Shown piece after piece: positions 35,502-44,479 of a stretch of 64,000 nt of DNA. Numbering within the stretch: the stretch's first letter is position 1; each line of letters starts with the position of its first letter. A model generated the notes under the pieces. It ran no database searches, was not told where the DNA came from, and worked only from the letters and a program-made list of their open reading frames with translations. This DNA is from Pseudomonadota bacterium (GTDB lineage: Bacteria > Pseudomonadota > Gammaproteobacteria > Burkholderiales > Thiobacillaceae), in the NCBI GenBank assembly GCA_021783275.1, contig JAJXUA010000002.1, positions 1-64,000 on the forward strand, given 5' to 3'. A program made the position numbers and the translations under genes.

Positions 35502-35639
35502 TTTACACTCTGCGTGCGTGGCGTGTATTACAACAGCCCGAGTTGCTCATTCTAAGCCGGTTTCGGGACACTTCGTATATGTTGGTGTGATTCTTGCTGT
35601 GTAGTCCTGCATAACTTAACTGCTTTTTCGAGGCCCGCC

Positions 35640-36296
35640 ATGTCTGACCAGAAACCTGAAAACCAGGACATTTCCACCCCGGTATCCGAGGACGCCCCGG
35701 TTAATGCGTCGCGTCGTCGACTGACGGGAGGTGCCCTGGGCGTCGCCGCCGTCTTCACCCTGGCCAGCCGCCCGGTCTGGGCCAATCAATGCAGCATCTC
35801 GGGCATGATGTCGGGCAATCTGTCCAAGCCCAAAGAGCCAGCTTGCGCAGGCTGCACCCCGGGCTACTGGAAAGTGTGCAACCATCTGGATTCATGGCTC
35901 GCAACAGGCTTCAAGCCAACCGACACCTTCAATAGCGTATTTGGCGTTACCCAGTACGTGGATTGCCAGGGTACGCCTTATACCCTCCTCGACGTGATGT
36001 ATCTAAGTGGCGGCACTTATTCCTGCGGTCCTGGAGGCAACAAGAACGCCAACCCGGCCGGCGCGCCCAGTAGTTGCACTAACGGCAATGCCTTCGGCAG
36101 ACTGGGCGGCGACCCCATATCCGAGAACCTGGGCTTCCATGCGGTCGCGGCCCTGCTCAATTCGGCGCATCCCAACGTCAACTATGGCTATACCTCTGGC
36201 GAGTTGATCAATCTGTTCAAGAATAATCTTGCAACACCCCAAGCGCTCAAGGACTCACTTGCCATGTTGAACGAGCGGGGCTGCCCGCTGAACTGA
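35640..36296 (+). CDS. Exported cysteine-rich protein with CTPGYWK motif
   Basis: 218-aa protein of unknown function. A Tat- or Sec-type signal (SRRRLTGGALGVAAVFTLAS to about residue 48) precedes a mature part with CAGCTPGYWKVCNHLDSW, further paired cysteines (YVDCQGTP, TYSCGPGG, PSSCTNG) and a helical region ending LAMLNERGCPLN. The CTPGYWK motif occurs in a scattered set of secreted bacterial proteins without a known role. It is preceded by a 138-base gap with a GAGG ribosome site and is followed after 3 bases by the PqqD/HprK/nucleotidyltransferase trio, which may act on it or its fragment. Confidence 0.85.
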   Translation: MSDQKPENQDISTPVSEDAPVNASRRRLTGGALGVAAVFTLASRPVWANQCSISGMMSGNLSKPKEPACAGCTPGYWKVCNHLDSWLATGFKPTDTFNSVFGVTQYVDCQGTPYTLLDVMYLSGGTYSCGPGGNKNANPAGAPSSCTNGNAFGRLGGDPISENLGFHAVAALLNSAHPNVNYGYTSGELINLFKNNLATPQALKDSLAMLNERGCPLN

Positions 36297-36299
36297 CCC

Positions 36300-36569
36300 A
36301 TGTCGTCTCATTCCACCCCGGCCCGTCTGCTGAAATGCTGGGGTGACGAGGCGATTGTCTATGACACGGGCTCCGGCGACACGCATTACCTCAAGCCACT
36401 GACGCTGGCGCTGTATCAAACCTGCCGCGAACATCCCCAGCAAACGGCTCCCGAAATTGCAGCGCTCCTGGCCCAGCGACTCAACGTCGCCGACACGCCG
36501 CAATTTCGTGAACTGGCCGAAGACGTGCTGACCGATTTGCGCAACATCGGTTTGCTGGCCTCCCCATGA
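36300..36569 (+). CDS. PqqD-like peptide chaperone (HPr-rel-A system)
   Basis: 89-aa small protein of the PqqD/RRE type (WGDEAIVYDTGSGDTHYLKP then ALYQTC and a winged-helix-like C-terminus with LAEDVLTDLRNIGLL). PqqD domains bind leader peptides and present them to modifying enzymes. Its position directly before an HprK-like kinase fits the HPr-rel-A pairing. The client peptide is unknown; the exported protein just upstream is a candidate. Confidence 0.82.
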   Translation: MSSHSTPARLLKCWGDEAIVYDTGSGDTHYLKPLTLALYQTCREHPQQTAPEIAALLAQRLNVADTPQFRELAEDVLTDLRNIGLLASP

Positions 36570-37480
36570 AACTGCTGCAACTGTCCCCCGCCGATTTGCG
36601 CCGCCAGCTGGCCGGTGCCGGGGTGTGGATGCGCACCGGGCCGTTTTCGCTGCGGATTCAATCTCGCCTGCCCGATATTGCGGACGGTCTGGCTCAGTTG
36701 TATGGCCAGTTTGAAGTACGCAGCGCGCAGGAATCGTTCGCTGATTTTCACGTTGCGCTGAATGCGCCGGCAGGGCTGCGCCGCTGGGTTAAACCGCAAG
36801 CCCGGTTTTTTTTCGACGGCCAGCAGCCTTTCCGTCCCCTGCCGCGCGCCCAGGCACTGCCGCTACTGGAATGGGGACTCAACTGGTGTGTATCGATGCA
36901 CGCCCACCAATACCTCATCATCCATGCGGCGGTGGTCGAAAAAAACGGGCGCGCGGCGATACTGCCTGCCCCGTCCGGTTCAGGCAAAAGCACGCTGACT
37001 GCTGGACTGGTGCTGTCGGGCTGGCGTTTGCTGTCGGATGAACTCACGCTGATCGACCGTAAAACCGGCCTGATACAGCCATTGGCGCGGCCCGTCAGCC
37101 TCAAGAACCAGGCGATAGACGTGATCCGGCAATTTGATGCCGACGCGGTCATCAGCCGATCCACGCATGACACGATGAAAGGGACGGTCGCGCTGATGCG
37201 CCCGCCGCGCGACAGCGTGATGCGGCAGCACGAACCCGCACAGCCCGCCTGGGTGATTTTCCCCAAATGGGAAGCTGGGGCCAGCACGCGACTCAGCCCG
37301 CGCTCGCAGGCGCAGACCTTCATGTTCCTGGCCCAGAACGCCTTCAACTACAGTCATCTGGGGGTGGATGGCTTCCGCGTGGGCAGTGCCCTGATCGACC
37401 GGGTCACCTGCTATGATTTCCGCTATAGCCAACTCGACGAAGCCATCGCGCAGTTCGACCGTCTGGCCGACGCGCACTGA
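36566..37480 (+). CDS. HprK-related kinase A
   Basis: 304-aa protein related to the C-terminal kinase domain of HPr kinase/phosphorylase. It has the P-loop LPAPSGSGKSTLTAGLVLSG (about residues 132-151) and WRLLSDELTLID just after. In lasso-peptide clusters, HprK-like kinases phosphorylate a peptide's C-terminal Ser, so a peptide or protein substrate is plausible here. It overlaps the PqqD-like gene by 4 bases (ATGA). There is no HPr-like partner in the window. Confidence 0.85.
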   Translation: MKLLQLSPADLRRQLAGAGVWMRTGPFSLRIQSRLPDIADGLAQLYGQFEVRSAQESFADFHVALNAPAGLRRWVKPQARFFFDGQQPFRPLPRAQALPLLEWGLNWCVSMHAHQYLIIHAAVVEKNGRAAILPAPSGSGKSTLTAGLVLSGWRLLSDELTLIDRKTGLIQPLARPVSLKNQAIDVIRQFDADAVISRSTHDTMKGTVALMRPPRDSVMRQHEPAQPAWVIFPKWEAGASTRLSPRSQAQTFMFLAQNAFNYSHLGVDGFRVGSALIDRVTCYDFRYSQLDEAIAQFDRLADAH

Positions 37481-37484
37481 AGTC

Positions 37485-38579
37485 ATGTCACGCGATTTAC
37501 TGATCCGCATCTTGCGGGCACCTGATGCTGTCTCCCGCTTGTCGATGAGCGAATGGGACACGCTGGTGCGCCAGGCGCGCGCAGCCGGCTTGCTGGCACG
37601 TCTGGCCTATCGGCTGCGCAAGCACGGACAGATTGAAGTCATCCCCGCTACGGTTCGCTGGCATTTCGAAGCTGCTGAAACCCTGGCCGACAAGCAGCGT
37701 CTGGCCGTGACCTGGGAACTCCAGCAGATACGCGACGCGCTGGACGACCTGAACATCCCCCTGATCGTGCTAAAGGGCGCAGCGTACGTCGCGGCCAATC
37801 TGCCCGCTGCGGAAGGACGGATGTTTAACGACATCGATATTCTGGTGCCGCGCGACCGGCTTGAGCAGGCAGAATCATCACTCATGCTGTCGGGCTGGCA
37901 CCCCACCCACCTGTCTGAATACGACAAACGCTATTACCGCCGCTGGATGCACGAACTGCCGCCCTTGCAGCATGTGCAACGCGATACGGTGATTGATGTG
38001 CACCATGCCATTTTGCCGATTACCGCACGCTATCACCCCGACTCAGGCAAGCTGCACAGCCGCGCGGTGGCGGTTGATCTGCTGCCGGGCATACAGGTAC
38101 TGTCGAGTGAAGACCGCATCCTGCATTCGGCCACGCATTTGTTCCATGATGGCGAACTGCCCCATGGCCTGCGCGACCTGACCGATCTCGACCTGCTGCT
38201 GCGTGACGTCTCCGATGAGGCTGAATTCTGGCCCCGCCTGATTGCACGCGCCGAAGAGCTCCAGCTCGGGCGTTCGCTGTATTACGCCGTGCGCTATGTG
38301 CGTCATTTCATGGATACGCCGGTACCCGACAGCGCCCTGAGGGCACTGTCTCCCCTGGGTCCCAACCCCTACACGCGCGCCCTGATGGATGCCATCTTCA
38401 AGCGCGTGCTGATGCCCGCCCACGCCAGCTGTAACGATGCGTTCACCTCCAGCGCGCGGCTGGCGGCTTTCATCCGCGCGCACTGGCTGCGGATGCCGGC
38501 CCATTTGCTGATTCCGCATCTGGTTCACAAAGCCTGGCTCAGCGTCACGCCTGGCGACAGCGCGCCAAAAGCTGCTTGA
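37485..38579 (+). CDS. Nucleotidyltransferase-family protein (HPr-rel-A locus)
   Basis: 364-aa protein of the uncharacterised NTP_transf_5-like family. It has LIVLKGAAYVAANLP and the metal-binding MFNDIDILVPRDRLEQA, and a later HHAILPITARYH. Such nucleotidyltransferases are found with HprK-like kinases near lasso-peptide and related clusters. ATG 37485 follows the kinase stop by 4 bases; an earlier in-frame start lies inside the kinase gene and was rejected. What it nucleotidylates is not known. Confidence 0.83.
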   Translation: MSRDLLIRILRAPDAVSRLSMSEWDTLVRQARAAGLLARLAYRLRKHGQIEVIPATVRWHFEAAETLADKQRLAVTWELQQIRDALDDLNIPLIVLKGAAYVAANLPAAEGRMFNDIDILVPRDRLEQAESSLMLSGWHPTHLSEYDKRYYRRWMHELPPLQHVQRDTVIDVHHAILPITARYHPDSGKLHSRAVAVDLLPGIQVLSSEDRILHSATHLFHDGELPHGLRDLTDLDLLLRDVSDEAEFWPRLIARAEELQLGRSLYYAVRYVRHFMDTPVPDSALRALSPLGPNPYTRALMDAIFKRVLMPAHASCNDAFTSSARLAAFIRAHWLRMPAHLLIPHLVHKAWLSVTPGDSAPKAA

Positions 38580-38603
38580 CGCTGACGCGTTCAGACGTAT
38601 AAT
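38576..38603 (+). promoter_or_regulatory. Sigma-70 promoter for grxD
   Basis: TTGACG at 38576-38581, a 16-base spacer and a perfect TATAAT at 38598-38603, 37 bases before the grxD start. The -35 box overlaps the stop codon of the nucleotidyltransferase gene. It is the clearest vegetative promoter in the window. Confidence 0.85.
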
Positions 38604-38640
38604 TCCCGACTATTCCACTCAAGTATTAGCAGGAGCTTCC

Positions 38641-38961
38641 ATGACCCCTCTCGACCGTATCCGCGACCAAGTCACCGGCAACAACATCGTTCTGTACATG
38701 AAGGGCACGCCCCAGTTTCCGCAATGCGGTTTTTCGTCACGCGCGGCGCAGGTGCTGCAAGCCTGCGGCGTCAATGATTTTCTGGCAGTGAATGTGCTGG
38801 CTGACCCGGAGATTTTCGAAAACCTGAAGTACTACGCCAACTGGCCGACCTTCCCCCAGCTGTATGTGAAGGGCGAGCTGGTCGGCGGTTGCGACATCAT
38901 GATCGAGATGTATCAGAAGGGCGAAATCCAGAAACTGCTGGAAGAAGCCCAAACCGCCTGA
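38641..38961 (+). CDS. grxD: Monothiol glutaredoxin, Grx4 type
   Basis: 106-aa cytosolic protein that carries [2Fe-2S] clusters with glutathione, often with BolA. The CGFS active site is in KGTPQFPQCGFSSRA. YANWPTFPQLYVKGELVGGC is the conserved glutathione-binding half. It has its own promoter (38576) and a strong bidirectional terminator after it. GCAGGAGCTTCC supplies the ribosome site. Confidence 0.97.
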   Translation: MTPLDRIRDQVTGNNIVLYMKGTPQFPQCGFSSRAAQVLQACGVNDFLAVNVLADPEIFENLKYYANWPTFPQLYVKGELVGGCDIMIEMYQKGEIQKLLEEAQTA

Positions 38962-38971
38962 GCGCCTCCAT

Positions 38972-39010
38972 CGCACAAAAAAGCCGACTGCGTGTCGGCT
39001 TTTTTGTGCG
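38972..39010. terminator. Bidirectional rho-independent terminator
   Basis: Perfect 16-bp stem (CGCACAAAAAAGCCGA with TCGGCTTTTTTGTGCG) and 7-base loop, with T-tracts on both strands. It ends grxD (plus) and ntrC (minus, stop at 39049). Confidence 0.93.
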
Positions 39011-39048
39011 CAGCGCCTGTCAGCAGCGTGTATCACGCTGACGGCCGA

Positions 39049-40467
39049 TCACTTGACCTCCGCGCCACCGGATTCCCCATTCATCCCCAGTTCATGGATT
39101 TTTCGCGTCAGGGTATTGCGCCCCCATCCCAGCAAATGCGCCGCTTCGATGCGGCGTCCCCCGGTATGGCGCAACGCCACTTCAATCAGGGTTTTTTCAT
39201 ACGATTGGGTCAGTTCGTCGAGTATGGCCGCTTCGCCGCGTGCCAGGCGCGCGCCCGCTTCTGCCGCCAGCCCCTGTAACCAGTCACCCCCGGTCGGTTC
39301 GACATTACCCTGCATCAAGTCGGAAGGCAGGTCGCCCACCTGCACCACCTGACCCGGAGCCATGACGGTGAGGTAATGACTGACGTTTTCAAGCTGGCGC
39401 ACGTTGCCGCTCCAAGGCAGGCTCACCAGGGTTTTCAGCGCGTTATCCGATACGCCTTTGGCTTCCATGCCCAGTTCGCGTGCGCTTTTTTGCATGAAGT
39501 GCCGCACCAGCAGCGGTATGTCTTCACGCCTTTCGCGCAGGCTGGGCAGGCGCAGGCGGATGACGTTGAGGCGGTGAAACAGGTCTTCACGAAACAGCCC
39601 CTCGCGTACCCGCACTTCCAGATCCTGATGGGTTGCAGCGATCACCCGTACGTTGACCTTGAGCGGGGTATGTCCGCCCACGCGATAGAACTGACCATCG
39701 GCCAGTACGCGCAGCAAGCGGGTTTGCAGTTCGGCGGGCATGTCGCCGATTTCATCGAGAAACAGGGTTCCGCCGTCGGCCTGCTCGAAACGCCCTCGCC
39801 GCTGTGCGGCAGCACCCGTAAAGGCCCCCCGCTCGTGGCCGAACAATTCGGATTCCAGCAAATCGCGTGGAATGGCGGCGGTATTCAATGCGATGAAGGG
39901 GCCACTCGCGCGTGGACTGTGGCGATGCAGGGCGCGCGCGACCAGCTCCTTGCCGCTGCCGGATTCGCCGGTAATCAGCACCGTGGCATGCGACTGCGCG
40001 AGCCGGCCGATGGCGCGAAACACTTCCTGCATCGCAGGGGCCTGGCCAAGAATTTCGGGCACCGGCGCATCACTCGTCATCGGCACATCCCGGCTGGCGT
40101 TTTCTGCCAGGGCACGACGCACCAGTTCCAGCGCCTGATCGACATCAAACGGCTTGGGCAGATATTCGAACGCGCCGCCCTGAAAAGCTGCGACCGCGCT
40201 GTCGAGATCGGAATACGCGGTCATGATGATGACCGGCACTTTGGGCAGACGCTCTTTCAGCGATTGCAACAACTCCAGGCCTGACACGCCGGGCATGCGG
40301 ATGTCGGACAGCACCGCAGTGGGCGTGCTGCGGTCGAGTTCGCGCAGGGCATCGCTGCCCGCGCTGAAGACCATGCAGGGGATATCTTCGCGCAACAGCG
40401 CTTTTTCGAGCACCCAGCGGATGGAACGGTCGTCGTCGATGATCCAGACACAAATTGATTTAGACAT
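39049..40467 (-). CDS. ntrC: Nitrogen regulator NtrC (sigma-54 activator)
   Basis: 472-aa response regulator that activates sigma-54 promoters under nitrogen limitation. The receiver domain begins ICVWIIDDDRSIRWVLEKAL with the phospho-Asp in VLSDIRMPGVSG. The AAA+ domain has GESGSGKELVARALH (Walker A), ESELFGHERGAFTGA (the GAFTGA loop that contacts sigma-54) and GGTLFLDEIGDMP (Walker B). The C-terminal Fis-type helix-turn-helix reads RRIEAAHLLGWGRNTLTRKI. It follows ntrB by 5 bases. Confidence 0.97.
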   Translation of the reverse strand: MSKSICVWIIDDDRSIRWVLEKALLREDIPCMVFSAGSDALRELDRSTPTAVLSDIRMPGVSGLELLQSLKERLPKVPVIIMTAYSDLDSAVAAFQGGAFEYLPKPFDVDQALELVRRALAENASRDVPMTSDAPVPEILGQAPAMQEVFRAIGRLAQSHATVLITGESGSGKELVARALHRHSPRASGPFIALNTAAIPRDLLESELFGHERGAFTGAAAQRRGRFEQADGGTLFLDEIGDMPAELQTRLLRVLADGQFYRVGGHTPLKVNVRVIAATHQDLEVRVREGLFREDLFHRLNVIRLRLPSLRERREDIPLLVRHFMQKSARELGMEAKGVSDNALKTLVSLPWSGNVRQLENVSHYLTVMAPGQVVQVGDLPSDLMQGNVEPTGGDWLQGLAAEAGARLARGEAAILDELTQSYEKTLIEVALRHTGGRRIEAAHLLGWGRNTLTRKIHELGMNGESGGAEVK

Positions 40468-40472
40468 GATGT

Positions 40473-41528
40473 TCAGCCGGGTAAAGGTAGAAAAATCGAG
40501 AATACGGTATGGCCGGGACGGCTTTCACAGTCGATAGTGCCGTGGTTCTGCGCAATCAGGGTCTGGGCGACTGCCAACCCCAAACCGCTGCCGCCTTCGC
40601 GTCCAGACACCAGCGGGAAAAAAATCTGCTCGCGGATTTCATCCGGGATACCCGGGCCATCATCGATGATTTCAACGCGCATTCCCAATTGATAGCGTCG
40701 GCTTTCCAGTGTGATCTGGCGCGCCACCCGCGTCCGGAAAATGATCTGCCCCTGACCATGCATGGCCTGCACGGCGTTGCGCGCAATGTTGAGGGTAGAC
40801 TGGATCAGCTGTTCCGCGTCGGCGCGGATATCCGGCAGGCTGGTGTCGTAGTCACGCCGCAGTTTGACACTGGGGGTTTCGGCCAGCGTCAGGCTGCGTA
40901 CGCGCTCCAGCACTTCATGAATATTGACCGCCCCAAATTGAGGCATACGATGCGGCGTCAGCAAACGCTCCATCAGCGATTGCAAACGATCTGATTCCTT
41001 GATGATGACCTGGGTGTATTCACGCAGGGATTCACGCGGCAGTTCGTGCTCCAGCAGCTGCGCGGCGCCCCGGATACCTCCCAGCGGATTCTTGATTTCA
41101 TGCGCCAGATTGCGCAGCAACTCGCGGCTGGCTTCCTGCTGCAAACGCGCCTGCTCCAGCCGGGCAATCCGCATGTGCGGGTCAATGGCACGCATTTCGA
41201 TCAGCACGCCTTCGGGCGGATTGTCCAGGGGAGACACACTGCACCCCAGGCGTATCGCAAGGTGGCCGTTAACGGCCACTTCCAGCTCATACTCGATAAC
41301 GGTTTCCAGTGAAGAACGCGCCGCGTGGATAGCCCCGAGCAATTCCGGGCTGCGGGCAAACGCGTGGCCGACCGTATCGCCCACCAGTAGTACACCGGAA
41401 ATCCCGAGCAGCGATTCTGTCGCCGGATTGACGTAGCGGATGACATCATCCGCACCCAGCACCACCACACTGGTCGCCAGATTATCCAGTCCGGAAAACT
41501 CACGGGAGGGGAATGCCATACTGCTCAT
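40473..41528 (-). CDS. ntrB: Nitrogen sensor kinase NtrB
   Basis: 351-aa cytosolic histidine kinase controlled by PII. A PAS domain at the start (LGADDVIRYVNPATESLLG) is followed by the H box NLAHEIKNPLGGIRGAA, the N box LNIARNAVQAMHG and the ATP-lid GREGGSGLGLAVAQT. ATG 41528 is chosen; a TTG four codons earlier and an ATG three codons later are alternatives. It is in an operon with ntrC and near glnA, its main target. Confidence 0.96.
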   Translation of the reverse strand: MSSMAFPSREFSGLDNLATSVVVLGADDVIRYVNPATESLLGISGVLLVGDTVGHAFARSPELLGAIHAARSSLETVIEYELEVAVNGHLAIRLGCSVSPLDNPPEGVLIEMRAIDPHMRIARLEQARLQQEASRELLRNLAHEIKNPLGGIRGAAQLLEHELPRESLREYTQVIIKESDRLQSLMERLLTPHRMPQFGAVNIHEVLERVRSLTLAETPSVKLRRDYDTSLPDIRADAEQLIQSTLNIARNAVQAMHGQGQIIFRTRVARQITLESRRYQLGMRVEIIDDGPGIPDEIREQIFFPLVSGREGGSGLGLAVAQTLIAQNHGTIDCESRPGHTVFSIFLPLPG

Positions 41529-41711
41529 GCGTACAGGCAAAGCACTGATTGTGCCAAGCCCGGAATGATGCGATTCGACACGAGCCCCTGTTTCATCAGG
41601 ACGCGCGGTTTCGATTCCGGATCAGCCCGTGGCACCAAGCCAGGCTCATGACGGTGCAGAATCACATCGAGGCGCAGGCACAAAAGCCGTATTGATGGGG
41701 AATCGGACTGG

Positions 41712-42182
41712 CTATTTCAGATTCGCCAGTTCACGCTGGATGGAGGCAACGTTTTGTTCATGCTGCTGCACCGTTGCGCGCAATTTTTTAACCCGGTTGA
41801 GATAGCTCACATCGGTGGCGCGCTCTCCCGGCTGGAGTCGCTGACCCAGCGCCAGCTGGCGCTTGGCTTCATCCGCATTGGCACGCTCGCCGTTGATCTC
41901 GTCCTGCAGAACCTGGCGGCGGATATCGTCGCGGCGTTTCTGCGTGCCCGCATCGATGCGCGGAAAATCGGTCGGGCTGGGCGAATAGGAAGCCCGCCGG
42001 GTGGGCTTGCCACCAGAATTTACCGCGCTTGGCGAATCCGGCAGATCAATGCGGCGCGCGCCTTTTTTATAGACATCGGTAAACGTGACCTGGCCGCTTT
42101 CATCGACGTATTTGTAGATTTCCGCCTGCGTGGGCGCAGCCAGAAACAGGCACAGCAAGAGAGTAAAGCGCAGTCTGAACAT
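41712..42182 (-). CDS. DUF4124-domain exported protein
   Basis: 156-aa protein with a signal peptide (FRLRFTLLLCLFLAAPTQAE), then the DUF4124 core EIYKYVDESGQVTFTDVYKK and a coiled-coil-like, glutamine- and lysine-rich C-terminus. Members of this family are periplasmic proteins of unknown function, common in beta- and gammaproteobacteria. It lies between ntrB and glnA, on the same strand; a terminator after glnA makes it a separate unit from glnA. Confidence 0.85.
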   Translation of the reverse strand: MFRLRFTLLLCLFLAAPTQAEIYKYVDESGQVTFTDVYKKGARRIDLPDSPSAVNSGGKPTRRASYSPSPTDFPRIDAGTQKRRDDIRRQVLQDEINGERANADEAKRQLALGQRLQPGERATDVSYLNRVKKLRATVQQHEQNVASIQRELANLK

Positions 42183-42245
42183 AGGCGGGAATGTTGTGTA
42201 CCCCCATGATTACGGTCAAAAACGGGCCAGCTTAAACCCATGAAA

Positions 42246-42267
42246 AAGGGCGGCTTGCGCCGCCCTT
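42246..42267 (-). terminator. Rho-independent terminator of glnA
   Basis: Stem AAGGGCGGC/GCCGCCCTT with a TTGC loop, followed on the minus strand by TTTTT-like sequence (TTTTTCA). It lies 22 bases after the glnA stop. Confidence 0.85.
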
Positions 42268-42288
42268 CCGTGCCCTGCTTTTTCGCGC

Positions 42289-43698
42289 TTACAGCGAGTA
42301 GTACATCGCGAACTCGACCGGGTGGGTCGTCATGCGGAACTTGGTCACTTCCTGCATTTTCAGCTCGATGTAGGCGTCGATCATGTCGTTGGTGAACACA
42401 CCACCACGGGTCAGGAACTCGTGATCTTTCTTCAGTTCGTCGAGTGCCATTTCCAGGCTGTGGCAAACCTTCGGAATCTTCGCGTCCTCTTCCGGCGGCA
42501 GGTCGTACAAGTCCTTGTCGGCGGGGTCGCCGGGGTGAATCTTGTTCTGGATGCCGTCCAGGCCCGCCATCATCAGCGCGGCGAAACACAGGTAGGGGTT
42601 GGCCGTGGGATCGGGGAAGCGGGTTTCGATGCGGCGGGCTTTCACCGACGCAGCAATCGGGATGCGGATCGACGCCGAACGGTTACGCGCCGAGTAGGCG
42701 AGCATGACCGGCGCTTCGAAGCCCGGCACCAGACGCTTGTAGGAGTTGGTCGACGGGTTGGTGATCGCGTTCAACGCCTTGGCGTGCTTGATGATGCCGC
42801 CGATGTAGTACAGGCACATTTCCGACAGGCCGGCGTAGCCGTCGCCGGCGAACAGGTTCTTGCCGTCCTTCCACAGCGACTGGTGGACGTGCATACCCGA
42901 GCCGTTGTCGCCGACGATGGGCTTGGGCATGAAGGTCGCGGTCTTGCCGTAGGCGTGGGCGACGTTCTGCACGATGTATTTCAGCGTCTGGGTCCAGTCG
43001 GCGCGCTTGGTCAGCGTCGAGAACATGGTGCCGATTTCGCACTGGCCGGCGGTCGCGACTTCGTGGTGGAAGACTTCGACCGGGATGCCAGCTTCTTCCA
43101 GTGCCATCACCATGGCAGCACGAATGTCCTGCAGCGAATCGACTGGCGGGACGGGGAAATAGCCGCCCTTGATGCCGGGACGGTGGCCGGTGTTGCCGTT
43201 TTCGAATTTCTCGGCTGACGACCAGGCCGCTTCTTCCGAATTGATCTGCACGCCGCAGCCCGACATGTTGTCGTGCCAGGTGATCGAATCAAAAATGAAG
43301 AACTCGGGCTCGGGGCCGAAGTAAGCAGTGTCGGCGATGCCGGTCGACTTGAGGTAAGCCTCGGCGCGCTTGGCGACCGAACGCGGGTCGCGCTCGTAGC
43401 CTTTGCCGTCGGACGGCTCGATCACGTCGCAGGTCAGGATCAGCGTGGTTTCATCGAAGAAGGGGTCGATAAAGGCCGAATCCGGGTCGGCTTTCAGCAG
43501 CATGTCGGAGGCTTGAATACCTTTCCAGCCGGCGATCGATGAGCCGTCGAACGGGTGGCCGTCTTCAAACCACTCTTCGGTGACGATGCGCGCCGGAATC
43601 GAAACGTGCTGCTCTTTGCCACGGGTATCGGTGAAGCGCAAATCAACGAATTTGACTTCGCTGTCAGCGATTTTTTTAAGCACATCGGCCACGACCAT
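42289..43698 (-). CDS. glnA: Glutamine synthetase type I
   Basis: 469-aa subunit of the dodecameric enzyme that makes glutamine from glutamate and ammonia. It has [54 protein letters not shown]-like metal and ATP sites (here starting [10 protein letters not shown]) and the adenylylation loop DLYDLPPEE with its Tyr. Type I-beta features fit control by GlnE. The upstream region has a sigma-54 promoter and an NtrC site. Confidence 0.98.
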   Translation of the reverse strand: MVVADVLKKIADSEVKFVDLRFTDTRGKEQHVSIPARIVTEEWFEDGHPFDGSSIAGWKGIQASDMLLKADPDSAFIDPFFDETTLILTCDVIEPSDGKGYERDPRSVAKRAEAYLKSTGIADTAYFGPEPEFFIFDSITWHDNMSGCGVQINSEEAAWSSAEKFENGNTGHRPGIKGGYFPVPPVDSLQDIRAAMVMALEEAGIPVEVFHHEVATAGQCEIGTMFSTLTKRADWTQTLKYIVQNVAHAYGKTATFMPKPIVGDNGSGMHVHQSLWKDGKNLFAGDGYAGLSEMCLYYIGGIIKHAKALNAITNPSTNSYKRLVPGFEAPVMLAYSARNRSASIRIPIAASVKARRIETRFPDPTANPYLCFAALMMAGLDGIQNKIHPGDPADKDLYDLPPEEDAKIPKVCHSLEMALDELKKDHEFLTRGGVFTNDMIDAYIELKMQEVTKFRMTTHPVEFAMYYSL

Positions 43699-43790
43699 GC
43701 TGAATCTCCTGGAATCTGAAATGGATAAATTAAAAACGACGTTGCAGGCCGCACGTACAGGCTAACGGCCAGACTACAACCCTGATGGGT

Positions 43791-43806
43791 AGCAGCAACC
43801 ATGCCA
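43791..43806 (-). promoter_or_regulatory. Candidate sigma-54 promoter of glnA
   Basis: Minus-strand TGGCATGGTTGCTGCT: GG and GC elements separated by exactly 10 bases, as sigma-54 requires, with two differences from the consensus TGGCAC-N5-TTGCW. It lies about 93 bases upstream of the glnA start. Confidence 0.65.
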
Positions 43807-43913
43807 TGCGAAAAAACCAGCCGCCGGGCATTGTGCCATAAGGCCATCCGTCCCTGTTGGCCACCCCACCCTGGCTAACTATGCTTTATCTTAGTGCATT
43901 GTGTATCACAAAC

Positions 43914-43928
43914 GCACTTTATTGGTGC
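43914..43928. promoter_or_regulatory. Candidate NtrC-binding enhancer
   Basis: GCAC-N7-GTGC (GCACTTTATTGGTGC), the NtrC palindrome, about 110-130 bases upstream of the sigma-54 promoter at 43791. It also lies 46 bases before the divergent rhodanese gene, so it may act on both. Confidence 0.65.
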
Positions 43929-43973
43929 CTTGTTGTGGCCACCCACGAGCTGCCTATACTGGAGCAAGCATAA

Positions 43974-44441
43974 ATGGAGCAAGACATGGGCCGGATTACC
44001 GAACTTCTCGACGCAGCGCACGCGCGCAGTCCACAACTGAACTTGGGATATGCCGGTGCCCTGCTCCCTCACGAAGCCTATGAACTGCTGCAACGGGCAC
44101 CCGGCGCACGCCTCGTCGATGTGCGCTCACGCGCTGAGATCGATCTGGTCGGCGCGATACCTGAAACGATCAATATCGAATGGCAATCCTGGCCGGGCTG
44201 GGTTGCCAATCCGCATTTCCTGGTTCAACTCGCTCATGCGACCGATCCGGAATCGTTGCTTCTATTTATTTGCCGCAGCGGCGTGCGTTCGCACCATGCT
44301 GCGCTGGCTTGTACCCAGGCAGGGCGCGGCAGTTGCTACAACGTACTGGAAGGATTCGAAGGCGATCTCGACAAATCGACCGGGCACCGCAGTAGCTTGA
44401 ATGGCTGGAAACAGCGCGGCCTGCCCTGGCTGCAAAGCTGA
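43974..44441 (+). CDS. Single-domain rhodanese
   Basis: 155-aa rhodanese with the active loop FICRSGVRSHHAA (Cys in CRSGVRS) and GARLVDVRSRAEIDLVGAIP. It is cytosolic, with no signal. Starts at 43974 or 43986 are equally supported by GGAG sequences. It is transcribed divergently from glnA and lies upstream of aroE. It probably transfers sulfane sulfur; its partner is not evident. Confidence 0.9.
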   Translation: MEQDMGRITELLDAAHARSPQLNLGYAGALLPHEAYELLQRAPGARLVDVRSRAEIDLVGAIPETINIEWQSWPGWVANPHFLVQLAHATDPESLLLFICRSGVRSHHAALACTQAGRGSCYNVLEGFEGDLDKSTGHRSSLNGWKQRGLPWLQS

Positions 44442-44479
44442 TTCCTCGCTGACTCCGCGCGCAGTTAGAATAGCGCGCC

